Source: Nonomuraea rubra (lineage in GTDB: Bacteria > Actinomycetota > Actinomycetes > Streptosporangiales > Streptosporangiaceae). Taken from it: DNA of 64,000 nt. Below, in pieces: positions 26,236-35,991 of this stretch. The notes beneath the pieces were generated by a model that worked only from the letters and a program-made list of their open reading frames with translations, did not search any database and was not told where the DNA came from. Position numbers and translations under genes: made by a program. Location: contig NZ_JACHMI010000001.1 in the NCBI RefSeq assembly GCF_014207985.1, positions 5,439,001-5,503,000 on the forward strand. Reading direction: 5' to 3'. Position 1 is the first letter of the stretch; every line of letters begins with the position of its first letter.

Positions 26236-26460
26236 GGATGACTCCTTGAGTGCAGGGGTGGCTGTAGCCATCGGAGTTCGGTTGGGTCCGCTTGTCAGGG
26301 GAGCCCGCAGACGCTGGGGTTGGATGCGGCCGTTCCGGTTGAAGACGGCCTGGTTCTCTCAGCCGTTGCCGGAGTTGTTGATGTCGGGCGGGTCCAGCCG
26401 TTGTCCAGCGCGGCGTCGTACGCGGGCCCGCACACTGCAGCGCCGCGGACATCCTCCTGA

Positions 26461-26475
26461 CCTCACGTAGTGAGG
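26461..26475. terminator. Short stem-loop CCTCAC-GTA-GTGAGG
   Basis: Perfect 6-bp arms 2 bp past the stop of the GH43-CBM35 gene. Part of the stem lies in the 418-bp repeat and part outside it. Weak as a terminator. Confidence 0.35.
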
Positions 26476-26887
26476 TGTCAGCCGGCCGTGGGGCCGAGGT
26501 CGAGGTGGTCGATGTTGGGCAGTCCGGCTGTGGTGGTGGGGTCCACTCGGATGGTGTTGCCGCCGGTGGTCAGCGGGACGGTCATGGTCTTGGTGGCCCA
26601 CGTCGTCCAGGCGCCGGTGGGTTCGAACGACACTGTCGCCACCGCGGATCCGTTGACGATCAGGTTGGCGGCCCTGGCGCTGCCGGCGCCGTTGGCATAC
26701 CGGATTCCGAGCGACGCCGTTCCGGCCGCCGACGGGTTCACGGTGAACTGGGCATAGGCTCCGGCCGCGTTGGTGCCGTTACAGAAACCGCTGCCGGAGA
26801 AGCCGGCCCAGTTCGCATCGATCGTGCCCTGACACACCGCCGGCGCGGTCTCGGCCTCGTAACGCTGCCCCGGCGGCGTGTCCCCGG
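26470..26887 (-). repeat. 418-bp inverted repeat, copy A (CBM35 coding)
   Basis: Every stretch I compared is identical to 35480-35897 read on the opposite strand. It covers the linker GDTPPGQ, the whole CBM35 module, the stop codon and 8 bp beyond. Confidence 0.92.
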
Positions 26888-28808
26888 ACGTCCTGACGAG
26901 TCCGAGGTCGTCGACGAACAGGTATCCGTTGCCGGACGCCGCCCGGATCGTGATGGTGGCCGTGCCCGCGGACACCGGGATCTCCGTGAGTTCGCGGCGG
27001 GTCCAGCCGCTGGATGCCGGGATGTCGAGCGTGCGCGAGGCACCGCCGGCGTCCGTGATCGTCACCTGCGCGGCGCTGAGTGAACCGGTGGTCCTGGCGA
27101 ACGCCGACAGCCTGTAGACGCCGGCCGGCACAGTGATCTGTTGCCGCACGCCACCCGCGTAGGATTGCGTGGCCCCGATCCGCAGCGCGAAGCGGGACCC
27201 GTTGGCGCCGCCGTCGACGTTGGTCACGAGGGAGGTCGGCCCCGACTCGCGGAAGTTCGTCCACCCCTGAACCTGGGGGACGATGATGCGGTCGGCCTGG
27301 AAATTGGGGTTGAGAGCGTAGTTGTTCGCCGGACCGACACGCCATTCTCCGGTCGTGACGTTGAACTGCCATTGGCTCACGGAATGGAACTGGGGCCGGG
27401 CGCCGGTCTTGGTCACCGGCATCCACTGGTTGTACCCGATGCCGTTCCAGGCGAAGTCGGCCCAGCGGTCGCCGGCGTAGATGACCGTGTTCTGCTTGGT
27501 TCCCTTGACGGTCACGAAGAACCCGGTCTGGGTCACGTGGCTGTAGTCCATCTCGGTGCCGGCGAGGGTGTACTCACCGGTGTAGGAGCCTTGAACGTTG
27601 CTGCCGGTCGACTCGATGACATGGGTCACCGAGGTGTTCCAGCCGTGCAGGTCCGACGCGGCGTGGTAGTACTTGCCGTCGAGCTTGAACATGGCGTTGC
27701 CCTCGCGCCCGGCGGAGTTGTAGCCGATCTGCACGGCGGGCTCCACTCGCAGCGAGTCGGACTCTCTCAGCTTGGAGACAAAGGCACGGGAGCGCCCTTC
27801 CCGGTTGGAGAAGATCAGGTAGTCCTTTCCGTCCTCGTCCGTGAAGACGGTCTGATCTCCGGTGCCCGTCGTCGGAGAGTTGACGACCTGGGTCTGGAAG
27901 TAGGCGTAGTCGAAGGTGTCGGTGGGGGAGTCGCCCCGGAGGAACAGAACCCCGTCGCCACCCATCGACGGGAGATACGCCTGCACGACCAGCACGTACT
28001 TTCCGGTGTTCTCGTTGTAGGAGACGCCCAGCCGTCCTACCCAGCCCGCCTGGCCGAGGGTGGCCCCGCTGGCGAGGCTCGTGGAGCGGGTGGCGACGCG
28101 GTTCTCGAACTTCCAGTTCACCAGATCCTTCGACGAGTACACGGGGATCGAGACGAACGAGACGTCGCCGTCGTACTTTCTCGTCGGGTTGGCCCGGTAG
28201 AGCTCGGCGCCCGTGTAGTGCACGCCGTACCAGTAGTAGGTGTCGCCGAACCTGAAGACACCGCCGCCTTGCGAATAGATGGGGTTGCCGCTCGTGTCGT
28301 TCCAGAAGACATCGTTCGTGATGGTCTGGAACGTCCCCTCGTCGGCGGCCGCGAGCTTGCCGGCGGCGGTCGTCAGCGCCGTCTTCGCGGCGGCGACTTC
28401 CGACGCGGTTGCCGAGGCGTCGGCGACGACGCCGTCCGCGTTGGCCAACGCCTTGGCGAAGGGTGCCCAGGAGTCGCTCGTGTACTTGCCGGCGGGGCGG
28501 GTTTTGTAGTCCGCGACCAGACTCTTCAGGCCACGAACCATGACCAGACCATCAGCGGCCCTCTGGAGTTTCTGGCGGGCGGTGGCGTCTTCGCCTCCTT
28601 GTCGGGTGAGCGAGTCCCTGGCTGAGGAGAAGGCCGTCCACGAGCTGGCGGTGTAGTCCGCGGCAGAGTAGCGGGAGACGTGGGCGTTGCCGGCCGCCAG
28701 GGGTTCAGCCGACGCGGCGGGGGCACCGGATGCCGCCACTGACAGGACCAGCCATGCCGCGGCGACGAGCCCTCCCCGCGCCAGGGTTCTGCGTAAGGTA
28801 CCGATCAT
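26478..28808 (-). CDS. Secreted GH43 (subfamily 24-like) with helical domain, carbohydrate-binding region and CBM35
   Basis: 776 residues from ATG 28808, after GAAGGGCAG. The signal peptide ends near ASA. Residues 45-155 are helical repeats like FIVAR modules (SADYTASSWTAFSSARDSL, KYTSDSWAPFAKALANADGV). The GH43 domain opens WNDTSGNPIYSQGGGVFRFG and YYWYGVHY, a pattern shared with exo-beta-1,3-galactanases of subfamily 24, and holds TVFTDEDGKDY. A jelly-roll region near 510-640 precedes a C-terminal CBM35 (RYEAETAPAVCQGTI to IDHLDLGPTAG). This CBM35 is identical to that of the PL9-like enzyme at 34138. The probable target is the galactan of arabinogalactan. Confidence 0.85.
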   Translation of the reverse strand: MIGTLRRTLARGGLVAAAWLVLSVAASGAPAASAEPLAAGNAHVSRYSAADYTASSWTAFSSARDSLTRQGGEDATARQKLQRAADGLVMVRGLKSLVADYKTRPAGKYTSDSWAPFAKALANADGVVADASATASEVAAAKTALTTAAGKLAAADEGTFQTITNDVFWNDTSGNPIYSQGGGVFRFGDTYYWYGVHYTGAELYRANPTRKYDGDVSFVSIPVYSSKDLVNWKFENRVATRSTSLASGATLGQAGWVGRLGVSYNENTGKYVLVVQAYLPSMGGDGVLFLRGDSPTDTFDYAYFQTQVVNSPTTGTGDQTVFTDEDGKDYLIFSNREGRSRAFVSKLRESDSLRVEPAVQIGYNSAGREGNAMFKLDGKYYHAASDLHGWNTSVTHVIESTGSNVQGSYTGEYTLAGTEMDYSHVTQTGFFVTVKGTKQNTVIYAGDRWADFAWNGIGYNQWMPVTKTGARPQFHSVSQWQFNVTTGEWRVGPANNYALNPNFQADRIIVPQVQGWTNFRESGPTSLVTNVDGGANGSRFALRIGATQSYAGGVRQQITVPAGVYRLSAFARTTGSLSAAQVTITDAGGASRTLDIPASSGWTRRELTEIPVSAGTATITIRAASGNGYLFVDDLGLVRTSGDTPPGQRYEAETAPAVCQGTIDANWAGFSGSGFCNGTNAAGAYAQFTVNPSAAGTASLGIRYANGAGSARAANLIVNGSAVATVSFEPTGAWTTWATKTMTVPLTTGGNTIRVDPTTTAGLPNIDHLDLGPTAG

Positions 28809-28843
28809 GGTGCTGCCCTTCGTTCATCGTGGCGCCGGCGCTC

Positions 28844-28912
28844 TCACCCGCTGACGTCGAGGTAGTCGACGTTGGGCAGTCCGGTCGCAGTGGTCGGATC
28901 CAATCGAATGGC
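28844..28912 (-). pseudogene. CBM35 C-terminal relic
   Basis: A minus-strand frame reads IRLDPTTATGLPNVDYLDVS then G and a stop, matching the last strand of CBM35 (compare IRVDPTTTAGLPNIDHLDLG in the neighbour). Nothing of the upstream gene is left. It lies between the PL11 and GH43 genes, so a further CBM35-bearing enzyme was once here. Confidence 0.75.
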
Positions 28913-29066
28913 CAAGAGAAGTAGCTGAGGTATCGGCCGACTTACCGTGGGTGTGACCGTCCGACGGGGCAGGAGGTGTAGTCGCGCCGTCGAACGGGCA
29001 GAAGCTCACGCCGTTGTAGAGGGTGCAGCGCACTCTCGATGACCGGGGCGCCGGTCAGCTACGTGT

Positions 29067-31307
29067 TCAGCGGACGTAGATGTCGGGTTGCGGTGGGGTG
29101 TTCATGCCGTCGCCGAGGAAGAAGCTCGGGTGTGGCGGCTGGTTGTAGGCGGTGTTCTGCCAGGCGATGGCGACGCGGTACTGGGTGTCGTGCATCAGCG
29201 TGTAGATCCGCCGGTCGGTCTGGATCGGAGTGGCGTAGATGCGCAGCGCGGCGTTGTCGTCCCGGGGCAGGATGATTTCCTCGCGCCAGTCGCCGAACAG
29301 GTCGCCGGACAGGGACGGGGTGGCCTTGGTGCCGTTGATGGAGTGTGCTCCGGAGGCGGTGAGCAGGCGGGTGTCGCCGCCGGTGCCGTATTTGTCGACG
29401 TGGTTGCCGTCCAGCAGTTCGCGCACCGGGTCGCCGTCCCACCAGGCCACGAAGTTGTAGCTGCTGGGGTTGCGCCCGACGTTGCCGCCGGAGGCGTTGA
29501 AGAGGTTGCCCAGGCCGGTGCCCGATCCCCAGAACTCGCCGCCGGCGTTGCCGGTGTGGATGTCGCCGGCCACGCCGCGTGCCGGGCCCTCGCAGTTACA
29601 GGTGTTGTTCTTCTGCATGATGATCGAGCCGTTGCCCGCGTCCCGGAGGGTGGCGGCGGCGCCGGAGCTCTGCTCGTGGATCATCCAGATCTCCTTGCCG
29701 GTACGGCTGGGCACGAAGTCTCCGACGTGCAGGGCGTCGCCGTGGGCGTAGAAGCTGGTGGTGTAGCGGCCGGTGCCGTTGGCGTTGATGGTCATGCCGC
29801 CGTAGATGACCTCGTCGGTGCCGTTGCCGTCGACGTCGGCGATGGACAGCGAGTGTGCGCCGCGTCCGGTCCACTGGCTGCCGGCGCTGCTGGAGTCGAA
29901 CTTCCAGCGCCGGGTGAGCTGGCCGTCGCGGAAGTCCCAGGCCGCGATCGCGCTCTTGGCGTAGTAGCCGCGGCCCATGATGAGGCTGGGGCGCTGACCG
30001 TCCAGGTAGGCCGTGCCGGCCAGGAACCGGTCGCCGCGGTTGCCGTAGTTGTCGCCCCAGTCGTTGATGTTGCCGCGGGCCGGGTCGAAGTTCACCGTGG
30101 ACATGGCGGCGCCGGTGAGCCCGTTGAACATGGTCAGGTACTCGGGCCCGGTGATGATGTAGCCGGAGGAGTTGCGGTGGTCGGCGCCCGCGTTGCCGAT
30201 CGTCTGCCCGGTGCCGGAGACGGTGCCGTCGCCGGTCTTGACCGCCAGCTCGGCCCGGCCGTCGCCGTCGTAGTCGTAGACCTGGAACTGCGTGTAGTGC
30301 GCGCCGGCCCGGATGTTGCGGCCCAGGTCGATGCGCCACAGCCGCTGGCCGTTGAGCCGGTAGGCGTCGATGTAGACGTTGCTGGTGACCCCGGACTGGG
30401 AGTTGTCCTTCTGGTCGCTGGGGTCCCACTTGAGGAAGATCTCGTACTGGCCGTCGCCGTCCGCGTCGCCGACGCTCGCGTCCCCGGCGGTGTAGGTGCT
30501 TCCCGGCCGGGAGATCGGCACGTCCAGGTAGTTGCCGCCGGCAAAGCGCAGCGACGGCCCGGACGCGGCCTGCTCCACGCCGTTCACGACCGCTCGGACG
30601 GTGTAGGAGGCGTCCGCCGGCGCGCCGTTGTCCAGGTAGTTGGTGGCGCCGGTGAGCGGCGAGGGGTTCACCTTGGCCGAGCCCCGGTAGAGGTTGAATC
30701 CGGTGCTCGCGCTCTCGGTGCCCAGCAGCCGCCAGGACACCAGGTTGCCCGACCCGGAACGCACGCTGATCAGGCCGCGGTCGAGATCCTCCATCTGCCG
30801 GCCGGTCGGGTTCGGGTCCGGGCCGCCCTGGTCCGTCTCGAGGTAGTCGATGTTGGCCAGGCCGTCGGCGGTGGTCGGGCTCAACCGGATGATGTTGTCG
30901 CCCGCGTTCAGCGACACGGCCAGCGTCTTGGTCCCCCAGCTCGTCCAGGCGCCGGTGGGGTCGAACGCACTGGCGGCATGTGCGACCGCGCCGTTGACCA
31001 GCACGTCCGCGGGACGGCCCGCGGTCGCGCCGTTGGCGTACCGGATCGCGATGGTGGCCGCGCCGGCCGCGGCCGCGGTCACGGTGAACTGTGCCGCCGC
31101 GCCGGCCGCGTTGGTGCCGTTGCAGAATCCACTGCCGGAGAAGCCGGCGTGGTTGGACTCGATGAGCCCGTCGCACGTGGCCGGGGCGCTTTCCGCCTCG
31201 TAACGGGTCGCGGCGGATGCTTCCGCGGCCATGACGACACCGGTGACGGCCATCGTCAGCGCGACGCCGGCCGACAGCAGCGCGGTGCGCGGTCTACGTA
31301 AGGACAT
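29067..31307 (-). CDS. Secreted rhamnogalacturonan lyase PL11 with N-terminal CBM35
   Basis: 746 residues from ATG 31307 with GGAG 8 nt upstream. The signal peptide runs to ASAA. CBM35 spans about 34-155 (RYEAESAPATCDGLIESNHA to NIDYLETD). A PL11 eight-blade propeller follows, with the family start RQMEDLDRGLISVRSGSGNL, an FnIII-like stretch, and calcium-binding blades rich in DADGDG/DYDGDGRAEL/DVDGNGTDEV. A HTGNAGGEFWGSGTG motif and the PDIYVR ending are typical. It cleaves the rhamnose-galacturonate backbone of rhamnogalacturonan I by beta-elimination outside the cell. This is the strongest evidence for the substrate of the locus. Confidence 0.92.
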   Translation of the reverse strand: MSLRRPRTALLSAGVALTMAVTGVVMAAEASAATRYEAESAPATCDGLIESNHAGFSGSGFCNGTNAAGAAAQFTVTAAAAGAATIAIRYANGATAGRPADVLVNGAVAHAASAFDPTGAWTSWGTKTLAVSLNAGDNIIRLSPTTADGLANIDYLETDQGGPDPNPTGRQMEDLDRGLISVRSGSGNLVSWRLLGTESASTGFNLYRGSAKVNPSPLTGATNYLDNGAPADASYTVRAVVNGVEQAASGPSLRFAGGNYLDVPISRPGSTYTAGDASVGDADGDGQYEIFLKWDPSDQKDNSQSGVTSNVYIDAYRLNGQRLWRIDLGRNIRAGAHYTQFQVYDYDGDGRAELAVKTGDGTVSGTGQTIGNAGADHRNSSGYIITGPEYLTMFNGLTGAAMSTVNFDPARGNINDWGDNYGNRGDRFLAGTAYLDGQRPSLIMGRGYYAKSAIAAWDFRDGQLTRRWKFDSSSAGSQWTGRGAHSLSIADVDGNGTDEVIYGGMTINANGTGRYTTSFYAHGDALHVGDFVPSRTGKEIWMIHEQSSGAAATLRDAGNGSIIMQKNNTCNCEGPARGVAGDIHTGNAGGEFWGSGTGLGNLFNASGGNVGRNPSSYNFVAWWDGDPVRELLDGNHVDKYGTGGDTRLLTASGAHSINGTKATPSLSGDLFGDWREEIILPRDDNAALRIYATPIQTDRRIYTLMHDTQYRVAIAWQNTAYNQPPHPSFFLGDGMNTPPQPDIYVR

Positions 31308-31338
31308 GAGGGAACTCCAGCAGGTAGGGCGGGGGTGG

Positions 31339-31467
31339 TTATCGCAGGTACGGCACCGGCGACAGGTTCAGCTCGCACATGTGCCGCAGGACGAGTTTGG
31401 TCAGCTCTCTCGCTCCATCGGAGGAGAAGGGCGTGTTGTCGGTCACCCTGTCGGTCGCCTGCGTCAG
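31339..31467 (-). pseudogene. Rhamnogalacturonan acetylesterase (SGNH), C-terminal relic
   Basis: Just upstream of PL11, a frame ends TDNTPFSSDGARELTKLVLR then HMCELNLSPVPYLR and a stop. This matches the end of SGNH rhamnogalacturonan acetylesterases, where DNTHFSE.GA holds the catalytic Asp-x-x-His. Here the His position reads Pro (NTPF), and the preceding sequence is not SGNH-like, so the gene is a relic. Confidence 0.65.
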
Positions 31468-31599
31468 ATGGAGCGCGGCCGGGGCCGCGAGCGGCACGGC
31501 GAGCAGGTCCGTCGGGAAGGCGAGGAGGGTGGGGACGGCGAGTCTCGTGGAAACCGGCGGTCCTGTCACGCGATGGCCAGACCGAGATGAACCCATGAT

Positions 31600-33033
31600 G
31601 ATTCGTGCTTTTCCGTGAGGGCCTATGGTTGTCCAGCTTCTTCGGGCTCTGCCTTACGGCGTCCACCTGACCTGGGGGTCGAGGCGGTCATCAAGATCCT
31701 TTTCATGGGTCCTCCGGCGATCGGGACAGGGATCGAAAGCAGGGGTCACCCCAGCACCTGCCTGTGCAGACGGCGCGGCCGACCGCGCACGGCCGGTGGT
31801 GTCGCCGGCTGCGGACACAGTGGGCCGGCCCAGTGGCGCCCGCGTCCTGGGACGCGGCTGGGCGGACAGTTCGCATGAGCGGGCCGGTGTCGACGGTCGC
31901 AGTTAGGCGGATGTCGTTTCACCGCATGTTCTGCGGCGGCGGGCGATGGCGGGGGTCGGGTGGGCGCGAAGTCGCGAGTGGGGTGGGGGATGCGACCACA
32001 TGTCCTCCTCACAGAGGGGATGAGGCTCTGTGAACGTGCACAGTAATGCAGAGCGTGGCCTACTGAAAGGGCTTGTTCGAAATCCTAGGTAAGGACGCCG
32101 TGAGCAAGCAGGCCGCCGTAATCGTCTGCGAATAGGCCATCTTCCTGTCTGTGCACGCTCCCAGAGAGTGCGAACTCTGGAGTGCGGACGTGAAAGTTTC
32201 AGGCGTCCCCTCCGCCGGGCGCATGGAGAAGCCGGGCGGCCGCACGGGCAGGGCACAGCGAACCGGATGACCTCAGGAGTCTTGATGGTGACGACCGGTG
32301 CCCTGTAGTAACCGGTTACGCCCGGCCATGCTGCTGGAGTCCTGTCGTGGCGGCCGTCGACCGTACTGGCAGCCCGATCCCAGCACGTCGGCGGCGGGCC
32401 GCCTGTCCAGAAGCCTTGACGAGCCGATGCAACGCTCCTACGCTTGCGCCGTTATATCGGTTTAACTGCTCCGCCCTCCCTAGGAGCTCCCATGCGCCCC
32501 ACTCGATCAGCCCCCACGATCGATGACCGCATCGTGTGTGCGTGCTCCCGGCCGCGCCCCTCCGACGGCCGGACCACGCACGGGATGGAACGCCTCGGCC
32601 GTCTTCCGTCGCCACGACAACACCTGGTGACATAACCCTGAGCTGCCCTTTTCTGGATATCAAGGTGACCGGAACGGGAACGGGCGGCAGAGCGAGTGCC
32701 GGCTTCGGCGCCTACCGCGAGGGCCGGCCGATTTCCACGGTCACCCGACGGCACCAAAGATCTGGAGCTCACAGGCACGCCAGCCTCCAAGTGCGCCGTC
32801 GCCCCGATGGCAAGTGACAAAGAGTGCGTAAGTGCCCCCGCGCGCGCTTTGGGATAAATCGTTTCATGAGGTTCAGCTGCGTTGCCCCGCCGAGGGCTGT
32901 GGTGTCTCAGCCCGTTGGCACGCCCCATCTCAACTGAGTCGTGCCCGTACCCGGGATCGTCTCCTCGTTCGATCGACCGCCAGCGCAATCAGGAGCACTT
33001 CCCGAACCGGAGGTTCGGCGGTTGCCCCCTGTC
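31600..33033. other. Long intergenic region, about 1.4 kb
   Basis: No supported gene. It contains a LacI-like palindrome at 32028-32043. Open frames here are short, lack homology and have no ribosome binding sites. It may hold the promoter of the GH53-PL9 unit and debris from the lost acetylesterase. Confidence 0.5.
32028..32043. promoter_or_regulatory. Palindrome CTGTGAACGTGCACAG, copy 1
   Basis: A 16-bp LacI-like operator with 14 of 16 symmetric positions and central ACGT. The identical 16-mer recurs at 35992-36007 before the second GH53 gene. Here it lies in the long gap before the first GH53 gene. Confidence 0.6.
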
Positions 33034-33081
33034 ATGTCGAAGTCCACAGCGGACATCTCCGCATCGAAGGGATCTCATGCC

Positions 33082-34125
33082 ATGACCGAAAACGAAGCAG
33101 GCACACCTGACGGTCTTCGGCGGCGTACCGTCCTGCTCGGCGCGGCGGCCGGCGCGCTGGCGCTGGGCGCCAGCGCCATTCGGGCACCCCAGGCAGAGGC
33201 CGCCTCCTTCATCAAGGGCGCGGACATCAGCTGGATGCCGCAGATGGAGGCGCGCGGCTACTACTGGAACAACCGGTCCGGCCAGCGGCAGGACCTGCTG
33301 GCCATCCTCAAGGGCTACGGCATCACCGCCGTCAGCCTGCGCACCTGGGTCAACCCGTCCAACGACCCGGGCAACGGCCACTGCAGCATGCCGGAGACCG
33401 TGCAGATGGCACGGCGTTGTACGGACGCCGGCCTGCAGGTGCTCGTTGGGTTCCACTTCGGGGACACCTGGAACTCGGTCGGCGTGCAGAACCCGCCGGC
33501 GGCGTGGGCCGGCATGAGCTACGACCAGATGCTCACGGCGATGCGCACCTACGTCACCAACTCGATGAACCAGCTCAGGAGCGCCGGCGTCACACCGGAC
33601 TGGGTCAAGATCGGTAATGAGACGAACTCGGGCATCTGCAAGCCCACCGGCAGCCTCAGCCGGCCGAACCAGATGACCGGTCTGCTGAATGCCGCCTACG
33701 ACTCGGTCAAGCAGGTCTTCCCCAGCACCCCGGTGCTCATTCATCTGGCCCAGCCGCAGAAGCTCGACAGCATTCAGAACTTCTTCAACGCCTACCGCGG
33801 CAACGGCGGGAAGTGGGACATCACCGGCCTGTCCTCGTATGCGCAGGGCGGCAACGTGGCCCCCGTACTGAACAACATGAGGACCATCCAGACGAGCTAC
33901 GGCAAGCCGGTCATGCAGGTGGAGTACGGCGGCCCGGTAGGTAAGCCCACTCAGGTGCGTGACTCACTGCGGGCGTTCATCACGGGGATCAAGGGCTTCG
34001 GCGGGCTGGGGACCTTCTTCTGGGAGCCCGAGGGCTACCCGTCGTTCAACTACTACAACAGCTCGGCCTGGGACGAAGGCAGCAAACGCCCCACCGCCGC
34101 CATGGATGGCTTCCTCAACGTCTGA
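33082..34125 (+). CDS. Secreted GH53 endo-beta-1,4-galactanase
   Basis: 347 residues from ATG 33082; an in-frame ATG at 33034 is possible but adds a non-leader stretch. It has a twin-Arg-like signal (GLRRRTVLLGAAAGALALGA, ending AEAA). The mature protein opens FIKGADISWMPQMEARGYYW, the GH53 signature. Acid/base Glu is in WVKIGNETNSG and the nucleophile in VMQVEYGGP. Length is that of a single-domain GH53 with no binding module. It cuts beta-1,4-galactan side chains of rhamnogalacturonan I. The PL9-like gene starts 13 bp after its stop, so the two form an operon. Confidence 0.9.
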   Translation: MTENEAGTPDGLRRRTVLLGAAAGALALGASAIRAPQAEAASFIKGADISWMPQMEARGYYWNNRSGQRQDLLAILKGYGITAVSLRTWVNPSNDPGNGHCSMPETVQMARRCTDAGLQVLVGFHFGDTWNSVGVQNPPAAWAGMSYDQMLTAMRTYVTNSMNQLRSAGVTPDWVKIGNETNSGICKPTGSLSRPNQMTGLLNAAYDSVKQVFPSTPVLIHLAQPQKLDSIQNFFNAYRGNGGKWDITGLSSYAQGGNVAPVLNNMRTIQTSYGKPVMQVEYGGPVGKPTQVRDSLRAFITGIKGFGGLGTFFWEPEGYPSFNYYNSSAWDEGSKRPTAAMDGFLNV

Positions 34126-34137
34126 CGGAGTTCACTG

Positions 34138-35889
34138 ATGAAACGCTGCATGACGGTGGCGCGTGCCGCCTTGATCGCGACAGTCGTGGTGGGTTCTTCC
34201 GCCGCGTTCATCACCACGTCCGTGACGGCCGGCAACGCGGCGGCCGGAGCCGTCTACTACGTCGCACCGAACGGCAGCGACAGCGCGGCCGGAACGCAGG
34301 CCGCCCCATGGGCCTCGATCGCTCGCGCGCAAGCGGCCGCCCAGCCCGGGGACACGGTCTACGTCCGGGGCGGCACCTACGTCTTCACCCGCGCGAACAG
34401 CGCCTGCTCGAGCCAGACGGCCAGGGTCGACGCGATCACCCTGAACAAGAGCGGTAGTCCCGGCAACCTGATCCGGTACTGGGCCTATCCCGGGGAGAAG
34501 CCGGTATTCGACTTCTCCCACATGACGGATAACTGCCGGATCAAGGGATTCGGCATCACCGGCAGCCATGTCCACCTCAAAGGGCTGGACGTCAGAGGCG
34601 TGCCGCAGAACAACAAACTGAACGCCGAGTCCTGGGGGATCTGGGTCTCGGGCAGCAACAACATCCTCGAGCTGATCGACACGCACCACCACATGGGAAC
34701 CGGCCTGTTCATCAGCGGCGGGGGCGGCAACCTCGTTCTCAACTCCGATTCGCATCACAACTACGACCCGAACAGCTCGGACGGGCCTGGCGAGAACGCC
34801 GACGGTTTCGGCGCCCACTACACGCCGGCTGGCCGCCCCGCCAACGTGTTCCGGGGCTGCCGCGCGTGGTGGAACGCGGATGACGGTTACGACCTCATCT
34901 CCACCTACTCGCCCGTGACCATCGAAAACTCGTGGTCCTGGCGCAACGGTTACCTGCCGGGGACGACGACGCCTTCCGGCAACGGCGCCGGCTTCAAGAT
35001 GGGCGGCTTCGGCGCCGAGTACGACGCCGGCGCGGTGAAGCACACCGTCCGCTTCTCAGTAGCCTTCCTCAACAAGGCAGCCGGCTTCTATGCCAACCAC
35101 CACCCGGTGGCCAACGACTACTTCAACAACACCAGCTACGGAAACCACCCCGACTTCAACATGCTGGGAATCAACTCGAGCGGCGCCGCCGTCGGCCGGG
35201 GCAACCTGCGCAACAACATCGCCTACACGGGCACGCTGACGTCGAACATGATCGGTACCAGCTCCGCGTACAACTCCTGGGACCTCGGCGTCACCCTGAC
35301 GGACTCCCAGTTCCAGAGCGTATCGACCTCCGGCTGGGATGCGCCTCGCCAAACAGACGGCAGCCTGCCCACGCTGCCCCACCTCCGCCCTGCCGCGAAC
35401 AGCACCCTGATCGACAAAGGCACCGACATCGGCATGCCCTACACCGGGCAGGCCCCGGATCTCGGCGCCTTCGAGTGGCCCGGGGACACGCCGCCGGGGC
35501 AGCGTTACGAGGCCGAGACCGCGCCGGCGGTGTGTCAGGGCACGATCGATGCGAACTGGGCCGGCTTCTCCGGCAGCGGTTTCTGTAACGGCACCAACGC
35601 GGCCGGAGCCTATGCCCAGTTCACCGTGAACCCGTCGGCGGCCGGAACGGCGTCGCTCGGAATCCGGTATGCCAACGGCGCCGGCAGCGCCAGGGCCGCC
35701 AACCTGATCGTCAACGGATCCGCGGTGGCGACAGTGTCGTTCGAACCCACCGGCGCCTGGACGACGTGGGCCACCAAGACCATGACCGTCCCGCTGACCA
35801 CCGGCGGCAACACCATCCGAGTGGACCCCACCACCACAGCCGGACTGCCCAACATCGACCACCTCGACCTCGGCCCCACGGCCGGCTGA
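34138..35889 (+). CDS. Secreted parallel beta-helix pectate/rhamnogalacturonan lyase (PL9-like) with CBM35
   Basis: 583 residues from ATG 34138, with GGAG 7 nt upstream. The signal peptide ends near NAAAG. Residues about 36-445 form a right-handed beta-helix beginning YYVAPNGSDSAAGTQAAPWA, with the PL9-type catalytic Lys region GNGAGFKMGGFGAE and calcium-type NADDGYDL. The linker GDTPPGQ leads to a CBM35 identical, at DNA level too, to that of the GH43 gene at 26478. PL9 includes pectate lyases and rhamnogalacturonan lyases; the neighbours favour the latter, but the sequence does not settle it. Confidence 0.85.
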   Translation: MKRCMTVARAALIATVVVGSSAAFITTSVTAGNAAAGAVYYVAPNGSDSAAGTQAAPWASIARAQAAAQPGDTVYVRGGTYVFTRANSACSSQTARVDAITLNKSGSPGNLIRYWAYPGEKPVFDFSHMTDNCRIKGFGITGSHVHLKGLDVRGVPQNNKLNAESWGIWVSGSNNILELIDTHHHMGTGLFISGGGGNLVLNSDSHHNYDPNSSDGPGENADGFGAHYTPAGRPANVFRGCRAWWNADDGYDLISTYSPVTIENSWSWRNGYLPGTTTPSGNGAGFKMGGFGAEYDAGAVKHTVRFSVAFLNKAAGFYANHHPVANDYFNNTSYGNHPDFNMLGINSSGAAVGRGNLRNNIAYTGTLTSNMIGTSSAYNSWDLGVTLTDSQFQSVSTSGWDAPRQTDGSLPTLPHLRPAANSTLIDKGTDIGMPYTGQAPDLGAFEWPGDTPPGQRYEAETAPAVCQGTIDANWAGFSGSGFCNGTNAAGAYAQFTVNPSAAGTASLGIRYANGAGSARAANLIVNGSAVATVSFEPTGAWTTWATKTMTVPLTTGGNTIRVDPTTTAGLPNIDHLDLGPTAG

Positions 35890-35897
35890 CACCTCAC
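35480..35897 (+). repeat. 418-bp inverted repeat, copy B (CBM35 coding)
   Basis: Matches copy A (26470-26887) on the opposite strand. The boundaries fall in the domain linker and 8 bp after the stop; flanks diverge at once. The copies are about 8.6 kb apart. Confidence 0.92.
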
Positions 35898-35991
35898 ATC
35901 CCACGGTTCAGGAGGGGCGCAGGGGACCTCCGCTGCTGCGCCCGAGAGCGGCTGCCTCCCCTCCGCCCGGATGTCTCGCGAGTCTCCGGTC

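Noticed and set aside
26359..26477. Minus-strand frame ending RLDPPDINNSGNG near the esterase start, considered as another CBM relic
   Set aside because: Only RLDP resembles CBM35; no other strand is visible, so the match may be chance.
29088..31301. Very long open frame on the + strand opposite the PL11 gene
   Set aside because: It is a mirror of the high-GC third codon positions of PL11; its translation is Val/Ala/Gly-rich without domains, while the minus strand is a textbook CBM35-PL11 protein.
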